A stretch of 64,000 nt of DNA, taken from Haliclona indistincta. Its lineage: Eukaryota > Porifera > Demospongiae > Haplosclerida > Chalinidae. A model generated the notes under the pieces. It worked only from the letters and a program-made list of their open reading frames with translations. It searched no databases and was not told where the DNA came from. Within the stretch, counting starts at the first letter, position 1. Each line of letters starts with the position of its first letter. The stretch covers positions 6,624,547 through 6,688,546 of the forward strand of contig OZ024791.1 of assembly GCA_964017065.1 (NCBI GenBank), in the 5' to 3' direction. Shown one piece after another: positions 1 through 11,708 of this stretch. A program made the translations under genes and the position numbers.

Positions 1-336
1 GCCATATGGAGAGCGCATATTGGCGTCTGGAGTCTTCGAAGAACAACTCACAGAGTAAGGTCGTGTAGTATCACCGTTCTGCTGCTTGCCAGATAGTATC
101 ACAGCCATACAGAAAATTCTAAACCAGAGTGGGCGGGGCTCGTATGCTGTGCATCCAGGCTGCAGCATGCATGAATGCATGAGCTAGTTTCACCATTTAG
201 GAGCTACAAGTTAAAAAGCAATTATCAAGAAAAGCAAACCAAACCAATGATGGAAACAAAAAAGAGATACATTATCTTGCCGAATTCGAACTGCACCAAA
301 AATTTGAAACTCACTGTAAAAGAAAAAAGGACACAA
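1..336. other. Left-edge intergenic DNA, no gene seen
   Basis: No convincing exon was found on either strand. The sequence is AT-rich and runs up to the left arm of an inverted repeat. Confidence 0.5.
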
Positions 337-735
337 ACAAGAAAATAAAAAGATTTCTAACGAAATCAAAAGGATGTAGGGATAAAGAAATCTGCTACTG
401 GTCCACAATGTAAACCAACAAGGAGCAAGCATGGAATGGTAACACGATTGACTTGCTAACAGACCATAGATCCCTACATCAGTGGCTGACTACAGCAGTT
501 CTGCTAGTTGCTATTGACTGACACCTGACATGCATTGGTTAGCTTGTGACAAAATAATTATAGTATAGTCAAAATGTTATGTACAGCCACTGATGTAGGG
601 ATCTATGGTCTGTTAGCAAGTCAATCGTGTTACCATTCCATGCTTGCTCCTTGTTGGTTTACATTGTGGACCAGTAGCAGATTTCTTTATCCCTACATCC
701 TTTTGATTTCGTTAGAAATCTTTTTATTTTCTTGT
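337..735. repeat. Perfect inverted repeat, 152-bp arms around a 95-bp spacer
   Basis: Bases 337-488 are the exact reverse complement of 584-735; I saw no mismatch on reading both arms. The 489-583 spacer is unrelated. Identical arms point to a young fold-back element or an assembly artefact. A diverged partial match to the arm end (the tttgatttcgtta..aaatcttttt motif) lies near 52,170-52,205, which supports a dispersed repeat family. No transposase is present and no target-site duplication was recognised. Confidence 0.9.
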
Positions 736-747
736 ATCTACATGTAC

Positions 748-911
748 TATACTACACTAGCTAGTATTGTACTGTGTTAGTATCTACTACACTAGCTAGT
801 ATTGTACTGTGTTAGTATCTACTACACTAGCTAGCATTGTACTGTGTTAGTATCTACTACACTAGCTAGTATTGTACTGTGTTAGTATCTACTACACTAG
901 CTAGTATTGTA
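748..911. repeat. 35-bp tandem repeat, about 4.5 copies
   Basis: The unit contains ctacactagctagtattgta followed by ctgtgttagtat. The copies are almost identical and directly follow the right arm of the inverted repeat. Confidence 0.9.
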
Positions 912-994
912 TTTCTCTCATACAGCTTCAGAGGGTGCATATAGTGAGTTTTCATCAACACACGAGGGTGCATATTGTGTGAGTTTATGGAGCA

Positions 995-3900
995 TTGTCT
1001 AGAGGTGTGTCAGTGGGTGTGGTCAATGACTCATGTTGTTCTTTCTGGGAGTATAGAGTGTCATATGTGTCAGGGTGTGACTGCTTCTTGGACAAGTATA
1101 CTGCCACAAAAACGGTGTTAGCTCGTGGAGTACGTCAGTTTGACATCAAGGTCGACAGCTGTGTGCCGAGAGAACTGCCACTACCCAAGAAACGAGATCA
1201 ACCAATCATCAACACGAACCAATAGCAGAGAGTGGTCCACCCAGACAAGAACCAAGGTATGCTTTGTGAGCCTTTGTCATGATGGGATATGACACTCACT
1301 CACTGATTGTTTTCTACAGAGTACCACATGTGCTAGGAGCTACAGTTCATAGTCTGTCTTCTCACTTTACTCCTACATGGTCGGATTGTGGAAGTGTTGT
1401 GTCTGTAGATCAGACCAAGAAATGGGCTCTCAAGGGGTTTGATAGACCTGGATTCTGCTTCTATGTAAGATCATTGCTAGCTTGTAGTATAGCTGCTGAC
1501 TCATCACTGTGTGTGTCTACTGTAGAATACTCGCGATCTGAGTGACTATAGTCTAGGAATGGAGTACCCTCTACCAGAAACTGTAGCTGGAGCTAGGATC
1601 CTCAGAGAAGGTGGTACTGGCCTCATACTGGAGGTATCTATCAAGGTGTGTCAGCAATTGCAACCACTCACAGCACTAACCTGTGTGTCTCTCTATAGGA
1701 CAAATCCTACGCTGTTAAGAAAACTACATTCCACTGGCGTGAAATCTTGATCATGTCTCATCTACAGCACGGCAACATACTGAGAGTGGTAGCTATGTTA
1801 TTGGGTCCTCCAATGCCTGACTACCCCAGGAGAAGATACATTATCACTTTTATCCTAAAATGAAAGGTATAGCTGGTATAGCCTTTCCATCCTATGATGG
1901 AAAGGTATGTACATAATGATATTGTGTCACACTCTTCTAATGTGTTGTGTGGTATGCAGGTTGATCTATGGTCAATAGGAATCACATGTATTGAAATAGG
2001 TAATTAAGCTTAGAAATATTCTCAAATGCCTTGTTTTTACATACGTCTTTCTCTTTCCAGCTAAGCGGAAGCCTCCTTTATTCCACATGATTGCAATGGC
2101 CACCATGTACCACATTGCTCAGAAGGATCCTCCCACACTGCAGCATCCTGACCAATGGTGAGACTCACTCAAAATGAAGTACTACTATACTTCCTTATCT
2201 TTGTGTAGGAGCGAAGTTTTCCATGGCTTTGTTGACAAGTGTCTTCAGAAAGAGCCCGAGGATAGACCCACAGCTGATGGGGCTCTAGAGGTATGATAAA
2301 TTGATCATTTCTCTCCACTGTCTTATCTCTTCTCTTTGTTGTAGCACAATTTTATCACAGCGTCCAGACAACAGGACATAGTCTACAAACTGGTTCAGCG
2401 TACCAAGGATGCCGTGAGAAAGGTCGACCATCAGAACTTCAAGAGATTACAGAAGATACTAATGGGAGAGGAGGTATCAGAGATTGAACCTGAGCCTCCA
2501 AGGTGAGCAATAAACCTCAGTACCTACATGTATTCACTTCTCTTTCTCCTCAGCGATGTTGACCCTACTGAAGCAACTAACTCACCCACCCTCTCGTCCC
2601 CCTCTCCATCACCAACACATGATGACGAAGTTCGACCCAAGCAACCTAACAGCACCAAAGCCAAGCAACCCTCACAGAACAGCTCTTCACCACACAAAAT
2701 CACCAATAGTCCTTCACCTGGTCGATCTAGTGTATCAGGTACAATAGAACATATTAGCATCTTTATCACAATATTCATTGTGTCTCTATTCCAGGGTACA
2801 AGTCAGCTTCATCGATGATAGTCCGGTCTACTACTGCCTCTTCTCCAGTATCCAAGTCCTCTTCCCCCTGATCACTGGATTCCCACACACCTCTGTCTTG
2901 CAGCAGCAGTGCAGCAGCCTCAGCAACATCTCCCACCTCGCCAGCCAAGGACTTCGTAGTGCAGAGCCCCAGATGTAGTGTAACTGTCGCTGTGGCTAAG
3001 AAAGTGAGTGTACATGTGCTGCGCATATCTCTGTCATGTTATTATTTACAATGTACTATAATTATTTATAAACACCATCTTTCCAATGACTGTGTGATAC
3101 TATTTTGTGCTTACAGATCGGTCACTCTGATGGGTTCTCCACTCTCCGTCCTCACTCTCATGTCTCTAAGGAGGCAGAGGAACATCAACTACAGAGCGAC
3201 CTTAGAGAACAGATGCAGGGCTACAAGAGAATGAGACAGCAACACAAAGGACAGGTGAAGATCTCCCTATTTCAATTTTTCTCGATTATATCTTGTTTCC
3301 TTTTCTTTGCAGATGGAACAACTAGAGGTCAAGCACAGAACAGAGCTTTCCTCTCTTGTGAGGAATGAAGAGAGAGAACTAGAACAGTTGAGAACGACCT
3401 TTGAGAAGGATCTCGATAAACTGAGACAGTCACACAAAACAGAATTAGAGAAGAGAGTAAGTTCAAGTGTTCAAATTGTATGTAAAAATTGACTTTTTGT
3501 TTAGTCCAAGCTAGAAGCTAGCGATGAGAAACGCTTCCTCAAGGGACAGAAGGATCGACAAGATCATGACATGAAACACTTCTTGTCACAACAGAAGGGA
3601 GACTATCGCACCACCAAGGCATTATACAAGAAGGTGAGCAAATGCAAAGCTTTTTGTATAATTTGCTATTTCACACATCTATTTGTTTCAGGAACTGGAT
3701 GATGATCCCACACTCACTAATACTCATCGTAAACAGATGTACGAGGAGCGGAAACGTGAGCTGCTCATGCAGCAGAGACTAGGAGAGCGAGAGCACCTGC
3801 AGATACTCAAGACCTACAACATGAGCAACTAAGGCTCTTCACGAAATGAGAACAGAGCATCTCAACAAGCAGCATGCGCTGGAGTGGGATAACCAGATAT

Positions 3901-4157
3901 CGTACAGTAAGAAAGCTGAGAAAGAACTAAGAAAGAAACACGTAATGGAACTCAAACAGCATCCCAAGAGGTTACGGGTTAGTTTCTATTGAGTGTGACT
4001 GTTTGTGAATAGTTGGCACAACTTGGCAGTGCATAACTACCATCCTAGTAGATTATGGTTGAATGGTTACAGGAAGTGGATTCTTTGTTGTTGTACTATA
4101 GTGCATGTGTCTATATTATGCATGAGATAGAGAGTTAATGGGTAGTTTGATCATTGT

Positions 4158-4209
<52 letters not shown>

Positions 4210-4979
4210 ATCAAGGAGACACAGATCAAGAAGCAGTTTCACGATACTGTCAAGATTCAACAGAGACAGTACAAGTCATTACAGAAGCAGTTATCATCTA
4301 CCCTGCCCAAGGAGAGACACAGAGATGTGCTGCGGCAGACTAAAGAGGAACAAATGAGAAAGATGTCCATGTTAGCAATGCAGTACGAGAGAACAATAGC
4401 AGAAATGCTACAGCAGCAACAAGTGAGTTGTGTTGTTTTAAATTTTGTCACTGTTTCCCATTTTGCTCTCTTTTGTCAGGTAATGATGGATGAAGCTCAG
4501 CTAACAGAGCAGGAGGCACTTCGCCAGCAGCTCCAGCAGGAACAGGACCTGCAGTTCCAGGAGAAGCAGGAGGCTAAGCTGCTGAACCAACACGACAGAG
4601 AGAAGAGACTGATGGATGAGTAGGTTGAGAACAGCAGAAGAGACCTTGAGAAACAAGTGAGTAAGTGTACATGTCCTAGTGTGCAAAGTTTTTCACCAGG
4701 GAAAAACATTTTGGTTAGTACAAACAGTTTTAGTACGACATACATTGTAGAACATACATTGTAGTACATGTAGTTGTAGTACTGTCAATCTTGTGGTTGT
4801 GCTTTACTTGACACATGTGATTTTCAGATATTCCACTAAGCTGCAGAGCCTTCGTCTGGAGAGACAGCAACACTTGCAGAGGAAGATAGTCAAGGAGTCG
4901 AGAGAGTTTGCAGAGACCTACAACTGTGACAAGATCTCACTTGGCTCGGATCACCATAATCTGGCTAAGCGATCATCAA
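995..4979 (+). pseudogene. TAO-kinase-like gene, damaged and lacking the catalytic loop
   Basis: From about 1,960 the exons encode the late C-lobe of a TAO-family Ser/Thr kinase (YDGK-VDLWSIGITCIEI, KRKPPLF, CLQKEPEDRPTADGAL) and a VQRTKDAVRKVD linker. Next come Ser/Pro-rich sequence and the long TAO coiled coil (ELRKKHVMELKQHPKRL, KKQFHDTVKIQQRQYKSLQ, EQEALRQQLQQEQDL), ending ETYNCDKISLGS at 4,828-4,979. Upstream, about 1,523-1,880 gives an N-lobe-like piece (SYAVKKTTFHWREI..HLQHGNIL) that does not resemble TAO kinases. HRD, DFG and APE are absent. Exons upstream of 1,520 are only tentative. Other damage: a one-base frame break near 3,828 (NMSN* against ALHEMRTEHL), an in-frame TAG at 4,621, and a LINE in the last exon. 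TAO kinases normally feed p38/JNK and Hippo signalling; this copy cannot be catalytic as read. It could still be a kinase-dead coiled-coil protein, or partly misassembled. Confidence 0.75.
4159..4207 (+). repeat. (CT)n microsatellite serving as a polypyrimidine tract
   Basis: About 24 CT units end in cag directly before the TAO-like exon beginning ATCAAGGAG at 4,210. The microsatellite is therefore the pyrimidine tract of a 3' splice site. Confidence 0.85.
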
Positions 4980-6548
4980 TTTTTTTTTTTTTTTTTTTTT
5001 TTCTATAATATTTTTTGCAAAAGCAAAGGAACCACAAAATAGCAAAGCTAATACAAATGTGATCCAAAAAAAAAAAAAAACAGAACACAAAAACAGAGAT
5101 AATTATTATCTTAACTTAATTAACAGTGATTTAAAAGAAGAAAAGGATAAAGAAGAAGTAATTTCAGAAGGAAGGGAGTTCCAGTCAGAAATTGTGTTAG
5201 GAATAAAAGAATAATAAGAATAATTAGAGTGGGTGAAAGGTTGATGTAATAAACGGGCATGGAAAAAACGAGTATTGTAAGAATGAGAATTACGAAATGA
5301 GATAAGACCAGGAGGAAAATAGCATTGGTTATTAACAACTTTGAAAAGAAATTGAAGCCTTGACTCATATCTTCTTCGCTGAAGAGTTGGTATATCAAAC
5401 TGAATGAGCAAATCCTGATAGTTTACAGACCAGTTTCTAGAAGCCATTCGCAAAGCAAACTTTTGAACACCTTCAAGTTTATCAATGTCACGGGCAATGT
5501 AAGGAGACCAAACTTGATTGGCATACTCAAGACGGGAACGGACAAGGGAGGTGTAAAGATTTAGAATAATGGCTGGATTATTAGCTGAATAGAACCTTCT
5601 GTAAACAAGACCCAAGATCTGCCTAGCTTTGGAGCACACGTTGGTAACATGGAGAGACCAGGACAGATCACTAGATAGAGTCACTCCAAGATACCTGAAT
5701 GAATCAACTATATCAAGCGGCATGCCATTTAGATAAAGAGGAGATGGAGGTTGTAGACCTCTTTTCCTAGAGATGATCATGCATTTACACTTAGATGGGT
5801 TGAGGGTAAGGTAATTGTCGGCAGACCAGCGTTGGATAGCATCAATGTCCTGTTGAACGGCATGAAAATCATTAGGAGAAGAGATGGATTTATAGAGCAT
5901 GAGATCATCTGCGTACAGGGAGGATGCAGAGGTAGAAATAGAAGTAACTCCATCGACATAGATTAAAAACAATAAAGGCCCAATTACCGAACCCTGAGGA
6001 ACACCGGAAAGTACCAATGCATCACCAGAAGTTTCTCCCTCAATAACTACCCTTTGAATTCTGTTTGTCAGGTAGTTAGCAATCCAATGTATCAAGTGCA
6101 TATTGAAGTTGAAGGAAACAAGTTTATCTAGAAGAGGACGGTGTGGTACAGAGTCGAACGCTTTTTTGTAGTCAAAGAAAATGGAACAAATGTCATGTCC
6201 AATGTCCAGGTCATTAAACCAAGTAGACGTAGAAGAAACAAGAGCTGAGACAGTGGAACGACCAGCTCTAAATCCCCATTGCGCGTTAGAGAGTAAGTTA
6301 TGGTCATCAATGTATTCAACAAGTTTGTTACAAACATGCCTTTCCAAAGTCTTGCACAGAAGACTTAACAAAGAAATTGGGCGAAAGTTGTCAGGTGTTT
6401 TTGGAGAAGAGACCTTAGGAACTGGTGTGATTCGTGCGATTTTCCACTCTTTAGGGACAACTCCAGATTTAAGAGATTTATTGAACAATAAGGTCAAACC
6501 AGGAGCGATAGCACCAGCTGTGAATTTCAACATGTGGGGGGAAATATT
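4980..6548 (-). mobile_element. 5'-truncated non-LTR retrotransposon (LINE) with poly(A) tail
   Basis: On the minus strand this is an RT coding segment, a 3' UTR and an A-tail, seen as a T run at 4,980-5,002 on the plus strand. The element starts inside the RT region; the endonuclease and 5' part are missing, as in target-primed reverse transcription that stopped early. The empty site is preserved at about 11,640 (tcatcaattggttcggaac), which fixes the borders. No clear target-site duplication was seen. Jockey/CR1/L2-like group is the best guess. Confidence 0.92.
5106..6546 (-). CDS. LINE reverse transcriptase (5'-truncated)
   Basis: About 480 residues of non-LTR reverse transcriptase. Visible in order: KEWKIARITPVPK, NFRPISLLSLLCK (block 1), FRAGRST, FDYKKAFDSVPH (first catalytic Asp), GVPQGSVIGPLLFLIYVD, then the SSLYADDLMLY catalytic YADD box. 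A thumb region (FRYLGVTL) follows, and the C-terminal ISDWNSLPSEI motif typical of Jockey/CR1/L2-type elements. The catalytic residues are intact, but there is no start codon of its own: the first residues of the open frame are antisense TAO-kinase sequence from the target site. It would copy element RNA into DNA if whole; as a truncated insert it is probably inert. Confidence 0.93.
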
Positions 6549-7197
6549 GATTGATTCGGAACACAGCCAAGCAAGCCTTTCAAATAATCTCTCTGTCGGC
6601 ACTGCCACTTTATAGCAAAGCCGTGTCCTTTATTATCACTGACATCTCTTAATAACTAGCTCTTGGGCTGTTAATAACTAGGACCACACCACTGAAATGA
6701 CTGCACTCTCAGTCATCGAGAATTGTCCGTTTTTGTGTTATTTAATTTTTATGGATGACTGGTTTCATGGAGCGAAACTATACTTGTGACTACATTTCTG
6801 TGCTGTACATGTTTCTTTTTTTGTGTTAGTGTATGTTTAGCGGTAACAAATCACTCATCTATACATTATGGTAACTATTATTCTCTATGTTCCGTCTTGT
6901 GTTGTACCTGTTTAATGTCATACATTGAAAGGTAAAGTGCTCTTGTGTCTTTACGGATTTTACTGACAATATGATCAATCCATCCTGACAGATGGCACAG
7001 GTGGGCTCTGGGTTGGTAGCTACCATTTTACTAGGTTCCATGTTCCAAATTGACATTTTATATTTGAATTACACTACTATAATACATGTGACATGACATG
7101 TCAACAAACAATATTGCAGCACATGAAACTATAATAGACATTTGACTTGTTGATGGGGGACACACATTAATGATTATTAGCTGTTCCATAATTAATG
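6549..7197. other. 3' UTR of the TAO-like gene and intergenic DNA
   Basis: It begins with the displaced last codons and stop of the TAO-like gene (..LSVGTATL, stop near 6,613), then non-coding sequence duplicated at 11,700-12,310. It ends at the stop codon of the convergent minus-strand gene. No other gene was seen. Confidence 0.7.
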
Positions 7198-8380
7198 TTA
7201 ATTTTCCCAATTCGGATTGCCGTACTGACACCAGAGGTCTTGAAGGAGTTCACAGCTGCTGCTCTGCTCGTAACACACTGGATTGGTGTCATTACTGCTC
7301 ATCTTAGCCATCTTCCTAGCTGGTGGCATGTCAATGTCATCATCTAGGATGTCATCCAGCATTAACTCCTATACATAAATTCATAATTATCAGTATTCAT
7401 AATAATTTATTATTGTCAGTAAATACATAATTATCAGTATTGCAAAGCTGTGTACCTGAGGAGGGTAGTGAGGGTACATTGTCCATTGATTTCCTTGTAG
7501 GATGTCATGACTGCTGATGTCATAACTGCTTTTATCTCCATCATGTGTTTGAGCTTGGTTTTGATTGGTGTATGTGTCAGAGCCTGCTGCTGATGCTGCA
7601 TCACTTTCCTAACATTACATTGAATTAGTTTAAACAGTGTACTATTAGTATACCTGAGGCTTGTACACTACATACAAGCGTATCTTGCTCGGTGAGGTAT
7701 TGCGTTCCTTAAGGAATGCTTTCACAGTCAATTTTTCTCCAAATGGCACACCTGATGATCCAGCAACTAGTGAGTAGTGACTCAGGTTGTCATCTCCATT
7801 CCGAAAGAAAGCAGGTTTTAATGTACCCATAACCTCTTCATATGATGCTGTTGAGTTGAATTCAAAATCCCGAGGAGGTGGAATTGTCTTCTTCCTAATT
7901 ACAAGCCTTTTCACAGGATCGTATATCTTTCCTCCACATCTCAACTACACTCATTGAAATAATATCATCAGCACTACATCAGCATCAATATAATTTGTCT
8001 TACTGTAACACGTCGATTTAGTCCTTTTTTAGTCTTAGCAGCATATTTAGTTTCTTCTGTTGGAATAAAAACTTGAATAATTAAGCTACCTTGTTGGAAA
8101 CATGAATAATTAAGCTACCTTGTTGTTGTGGCGCGGATGTTTGTGATTCAGCACTGCTGCACCTTGCTGTCTCCAATAGATTTCGAAGATAAGTTAGCTG
8201 AATTATCGGGATGTGTTTATCAAGCGTACGATTAAAGACCAAGTCTAGGTCGCTCGTTCGTAGTGCCAGAAAGTCAGTTACTGATGTTATACCTTCTTCC
8301 TTCAGCATTGCAATAGCTGAACCTGTGACTTTTCCATCAGATAGAAACTTGTAAAAATTATCATCGATATACTTTTCCAT
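7198..8380 (-). CDS. Duplicated gene of unknown function, copy A (309 aa)
   Basis: Five exons in consistent phase: 8380-8119, 8056-8004, 7944-7654, 7608-7456, 7368-7198 (TAA). The N-terminal ~75 residues (MEKYIDDNFYKFLSDGKV..LKEEGITSVTDFLAL) read as a compact helical, SAM- or DEATH-like fold; this is a guess from pattern only. Residues ~110-205 form a second globular domain (GGKIYDPVKR, YEEVMGTLKP, SHYSLVAGSSGVPFGEKLT, KIRLYVVYKPQ). The tail is polar and Gln/Asp-rich (HYPPQELMLDDILDDDIDMP). I do not recognise the family. The first intron contains a short tandem duplication with a repeated ttgttg/gtagctt donor context. It is convergent with the TAO-like gene and paralogous to 12,317-13,579. 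Good conservation of both copies suggests real coding function. Confidence 0.82.
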
Positions 8381-8600
8381 ATTACACTAACAGTACAACG
8401 ACGCCGTCAGCATGCAGTTTGACCATGGATAATATAATACCCTGATTAGAATTGAGTGCAGCTCGACAGTTTTATAACCATGCGCGGATGCGCCAAGCTC
8501 GATGCGCCTTGCATGCAAGTACACACCCACTATACCCAATACTTGCATCACTTCTTGTGGTTAAGGCCTGCCACAACGGTGTCATCACAAAACAACACAA

Positions 8601-11180
8601 TGCACCTCATAGGATTGCAGTGCATGTGCCCCTCATAGGATTGCAGTACATGTGCCCCTCATAGGATTGCAGTGATGTGCTGCAGTGCATGTACCCCTCA
8701 TAGGATTGCAGTGCATGTGCCCCTCATAGGATTGCAGTGATGTGCTGCAGTACCGATGTACCCCTCATAGGATTGCAGTGCATGTGCCCCTCATAGGATT
8801 GCAGTGCATGTGCCCCTCATAGGATTGCAGTGATGTGCTGCAGTGCATGTACCCCTCATAGGATTGCAGTGCATGTGCCCCTCATAGGATTGCAGTGCAT
8901 GTGCCCCTCATAGGATTGCAGTGATGTGCTGCAGTACCGATGTACCCCTCATAGGATTGCAGTGATGTGCTGCAGTACATGTACCCCTCATAGGATTGCA
9001 GTGATGTGCTGCAGTACATGTACCCCTCATAGGATTGCAGTGATGTGCTGCAGTACATGTACCCCCTCATAGGATTGCAGTGCATGTGCCCCTCATAGGA
9101 TTGCAGTGCATGTGCCCCTCATAGGATTGCAGTGATGTGCTGCAGTACATGTACCCCTCATAGGATTGCAGTGATGTGCTGCAGTACATGTACCCCTCAT
9201 AGGATTGCAGTGATGTGCTGCAGTACATGTACCCCTCATAGGATTGCAGTGATGTGCTGCAGTACATGTACCCCCTCATAGGATTGCAGTGATGTGCTGC
9301 AGTGCATGTACCCCTCATAGGATTGCAGTGATGTGCTGCAGTTGCAGTGATGTGCTGCAGTACATGTACCCCCTCATAGGATTGCAGTGATGTGCCCCTC
9401 ATAGGATTGCAGTGATGTGCTGCAGTACATGTACCCCTCATAGGATTGCAGTGATGTGCTGCAGTACATGTACCCCCTCATAGGATTGCAGTGATGTGCT
9501 GCAGTACATGTACCCCTCATAGGATTGCAGTGATGTGCTGCAGTACATGTACCCCCTCATAGGATTGCAGTGATGTGCTGCAGTACATGTGCCCCTCATA
9601 GGATTGCAGTGATGTGCTGCAGTACATGTACCCCTCATAGGATTGCAGTGATGTGCTGCAGTACATGTGCCCCTCATAGGATTGCAGTGATGTGCTGCAG
9701 TACATGTGCCCCTCATAGGATTGCAGTGATGTGCTACAGTACATGTACCCCCTCATAGGATTGCAGTGATGTGCTGCAGTACATGTACCCCCTCATAGGA
9801 TTGCAGTGATGTGCTGCAGTGCATGTACCCCTCATAGGATTGCAGTGATGTGCTGCAGTTGCAGTGATGTGCTGCAGTACATGTACCCCCTCATAGGATT
9901 GCAGTACATGTACCCCTCATAGGACTGCAGTGATGTGCTGCAGTACATGTGCCCCTCATAGGATTGCAGTGACGTGCTGCAGTACATGTACCCCTCATAG
10001 GATTGCAGTGACGTGCTGCAGTACATGTACCCCTCATAGGATTGCAGTGACGTGCTGCAGTACATGTGCCCCTCATAGGATTGCAGTGATGTGCTGCAGT
10101 GCATGTACCCCTCATAGGATTGCAGTGATGTGCTGCAGTTGCAGTGATGTGCTGCAGTACATGTACCCCTCATAGGATTGCAGTGATGTGCTGCAGTGCA
10201 TGTACCCCTCATAGGATTGCAGTGATGTGCTGCAGTTGCAGTGATGTGCTGCAGTACATGTACCCCTCATAGGATTGCAGTGATGTGCTGCAGTACATGT
10301 GCCCCTCATAGGATTGCAGTGATGTGCTGCAGTACATGTACCCCTCATAGGATTGCAGTGATGTGCTGCAGTGCATGTACCCCTCATAGGATTGCAGTGA
10401 TGTGCTGCAGTTGCAGTGATGTGCTGCAGTACATGTACCCCCTCATAGGATTGCAGTGATGTGCTGCAGTACATGTACCCCCTCATAGGATTGCAGTGAT
10501 GTGCTGCAGTGCATGTACCCCTCATAGGATTGCAGTGATGTGCTGCAGTTGCAGTGATGTGCTGCAGTACATGTACCCCCTCATAGGATTGCAGTGATGT
10601 GCTGCAGTACATGTACCCCCTCATAGGATTGCAGTGATGTGCTGCAGTACATGTACCCCCTCATAGGATTGCAGTGATGTGCTGCAGTACATGTACCCCT
10701 CATAGGATTGCAGTGATGTGCTGCAGTACATGTACCCCTCATAGGATTGCAGTGATGTGCTGCAGTACATGTACCCCCTCATAGGATTGCAGTGATGTGC
10801 TGCAGTACATGTACCCCCTCATAGGATTGCAGTGATGTGCTGCAGTACATGTACCCCCTCATAGGATTGCAGTGATGTGCTGCAGTACATGTGCCCCTCA
10901 TAGGATTGCAGTGATGTGCTGCAGTACATGTGCCCCTCATAGGATTGCAGTGATGTGCTGCAGTACATGTGCCCCTCATAGGATTGCAGTGACGTGCTGC
11001 AGTACATGTGCCCCTCATAGGATTGCAGTGACGTGCTGCAGTACATGTGCCCCTCATAGGATTGCAGTGATGTGCTGCAGTACATGTGCCCCTCATAGGA
11101 TTGCAGTGCATGTGCCCCTCATAGGATTGCAGTGATGTGCTACAGTGCATGTACCCCTCATAGGATTGCAGTGCATGTGC
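8601..11180. repeat. 2.6-kb minisatellite, 39-bp and 26-bp units
   Basis: About 70 head-to-tail copies of a unit around cctcataggattgcagtgat, then gtgctgcagtacatgtaccc. Three unit classes are visible: a long ~39-bp unit, a 26-bp unit lacking gatgtgctgcagt, and insertions of an extra ttgcagtgatgtgctgcag block. Each long unit carries the palindrome gtacatgtac and a ctgcag site. Because 39 is a multiple of three, long repetitive open frames appear on both strands; these are not treated as genes. The array sits at the junction between duplication copies A and B. Confidence 0.97.
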
Positions 11181-11213
11181 AGGTGATGGATGAGTAGGTG
11201 ATGTGCAGGTGAT

Positions 11214-11708
11214 GACTGATGGATGAGCAGGTCGAGAACAGCAGAAGAGACCTTGAAAAACAAGCGAGTAGGTATACATGTCTGAGTATGCAAACTGTCA
11301 CACATTCCATGAACCCACAGGAAACTAGTTGTTCTACAAACACTGTTTGTTCTAGTTGTTCTACAAACACTGTTAGAACAACTAGTTGTTCTACAAAAAC
11401 TAGTTGTTCTACAAACACTGTTTAGTACAACATGAGTAGTAGTGTCAATCTTATGTTTCGAGCTTTTCTTTACTCATGTTGAGATATTCCAAGAGAGCAC
11501 TAAGCTGCAGAGCCTTCATCTGGAGAGACAGCAACACTTGCAGAGGAAGATAGTCAAGGAGTCGAGAGAATTTGCAGAGACCTACAACTGTGACAAGATC
11601 TCACTTGGCTCGGATCACCATAATCTCGCCGAGCAATCATCAATTGGTTCGGAACACAGCCAAGCAAGCCTTTCAAATAATCTCTCTGTCGGCACTGCCA
11701 CTTTATAG
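11214..11708 (+). pseudogene. Duplicated TAO-kinase 3' fragment (copy B)
   Basis: The two last TAO exons are repeated without the rest of the gene. LMDEQVENSRRDLEKQ is at 11,217-11,265, where copy A has a stop in place of the first Q. STKLQSLHLERQQHLQRKIVK to the C-terminus ISLGSDHHNLAEQSSIGSEH..LSVGTATL lies at about 11,490-11,708. It shows the undisturbed C-terminus that the LINE splits in copy A. No upstream exon or promoter can reach it: in-frame stops lie directly before LMDEQ. The intron holds short direct and inverted copies of ctagttgttctacaaacact (11,330-11,425) that copy A lacks. Confidence 0.88.

Larger units (their letters stand above)
4608..8420. repeat. Segmental duplication, copy A (with LINE insertion)
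   Basis: This tract matches 11,214-13,635: the TAO-kinase 3' exons and 3' UTR, then a convergent minus-strand gene. The matching left edge is gactgatggatgag and the right edge ends near aacgacgccgtc. The LINE at 4,980-6,548 is present only here, so it arrived after the duplication. Small indels separate the copies. Confidence 0.9.

Noticed and set aside
2868..2870. In-frame TGA in the Ser/Pro-rich TAO exon
   Set aside because: A possible 54-bp intron (CCA|gtatcc .. cttgcag|CAGCAG) removes it, so it is not used as evidence of damage.
8601..11180. CRISPR array
   Set aside because: Repeats are contiguous without unique spacers, and the surrounding genes are eukaryotic.
8882..11279. Long repetitive open frames on both strands (CTAAHHCNPMRG and CSTSLQSYEG repeats)
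   Set aside because: They come from a 39-bp minisatellite whose unit length is a multiple of three; no start context, splice sites or domain support a protein.
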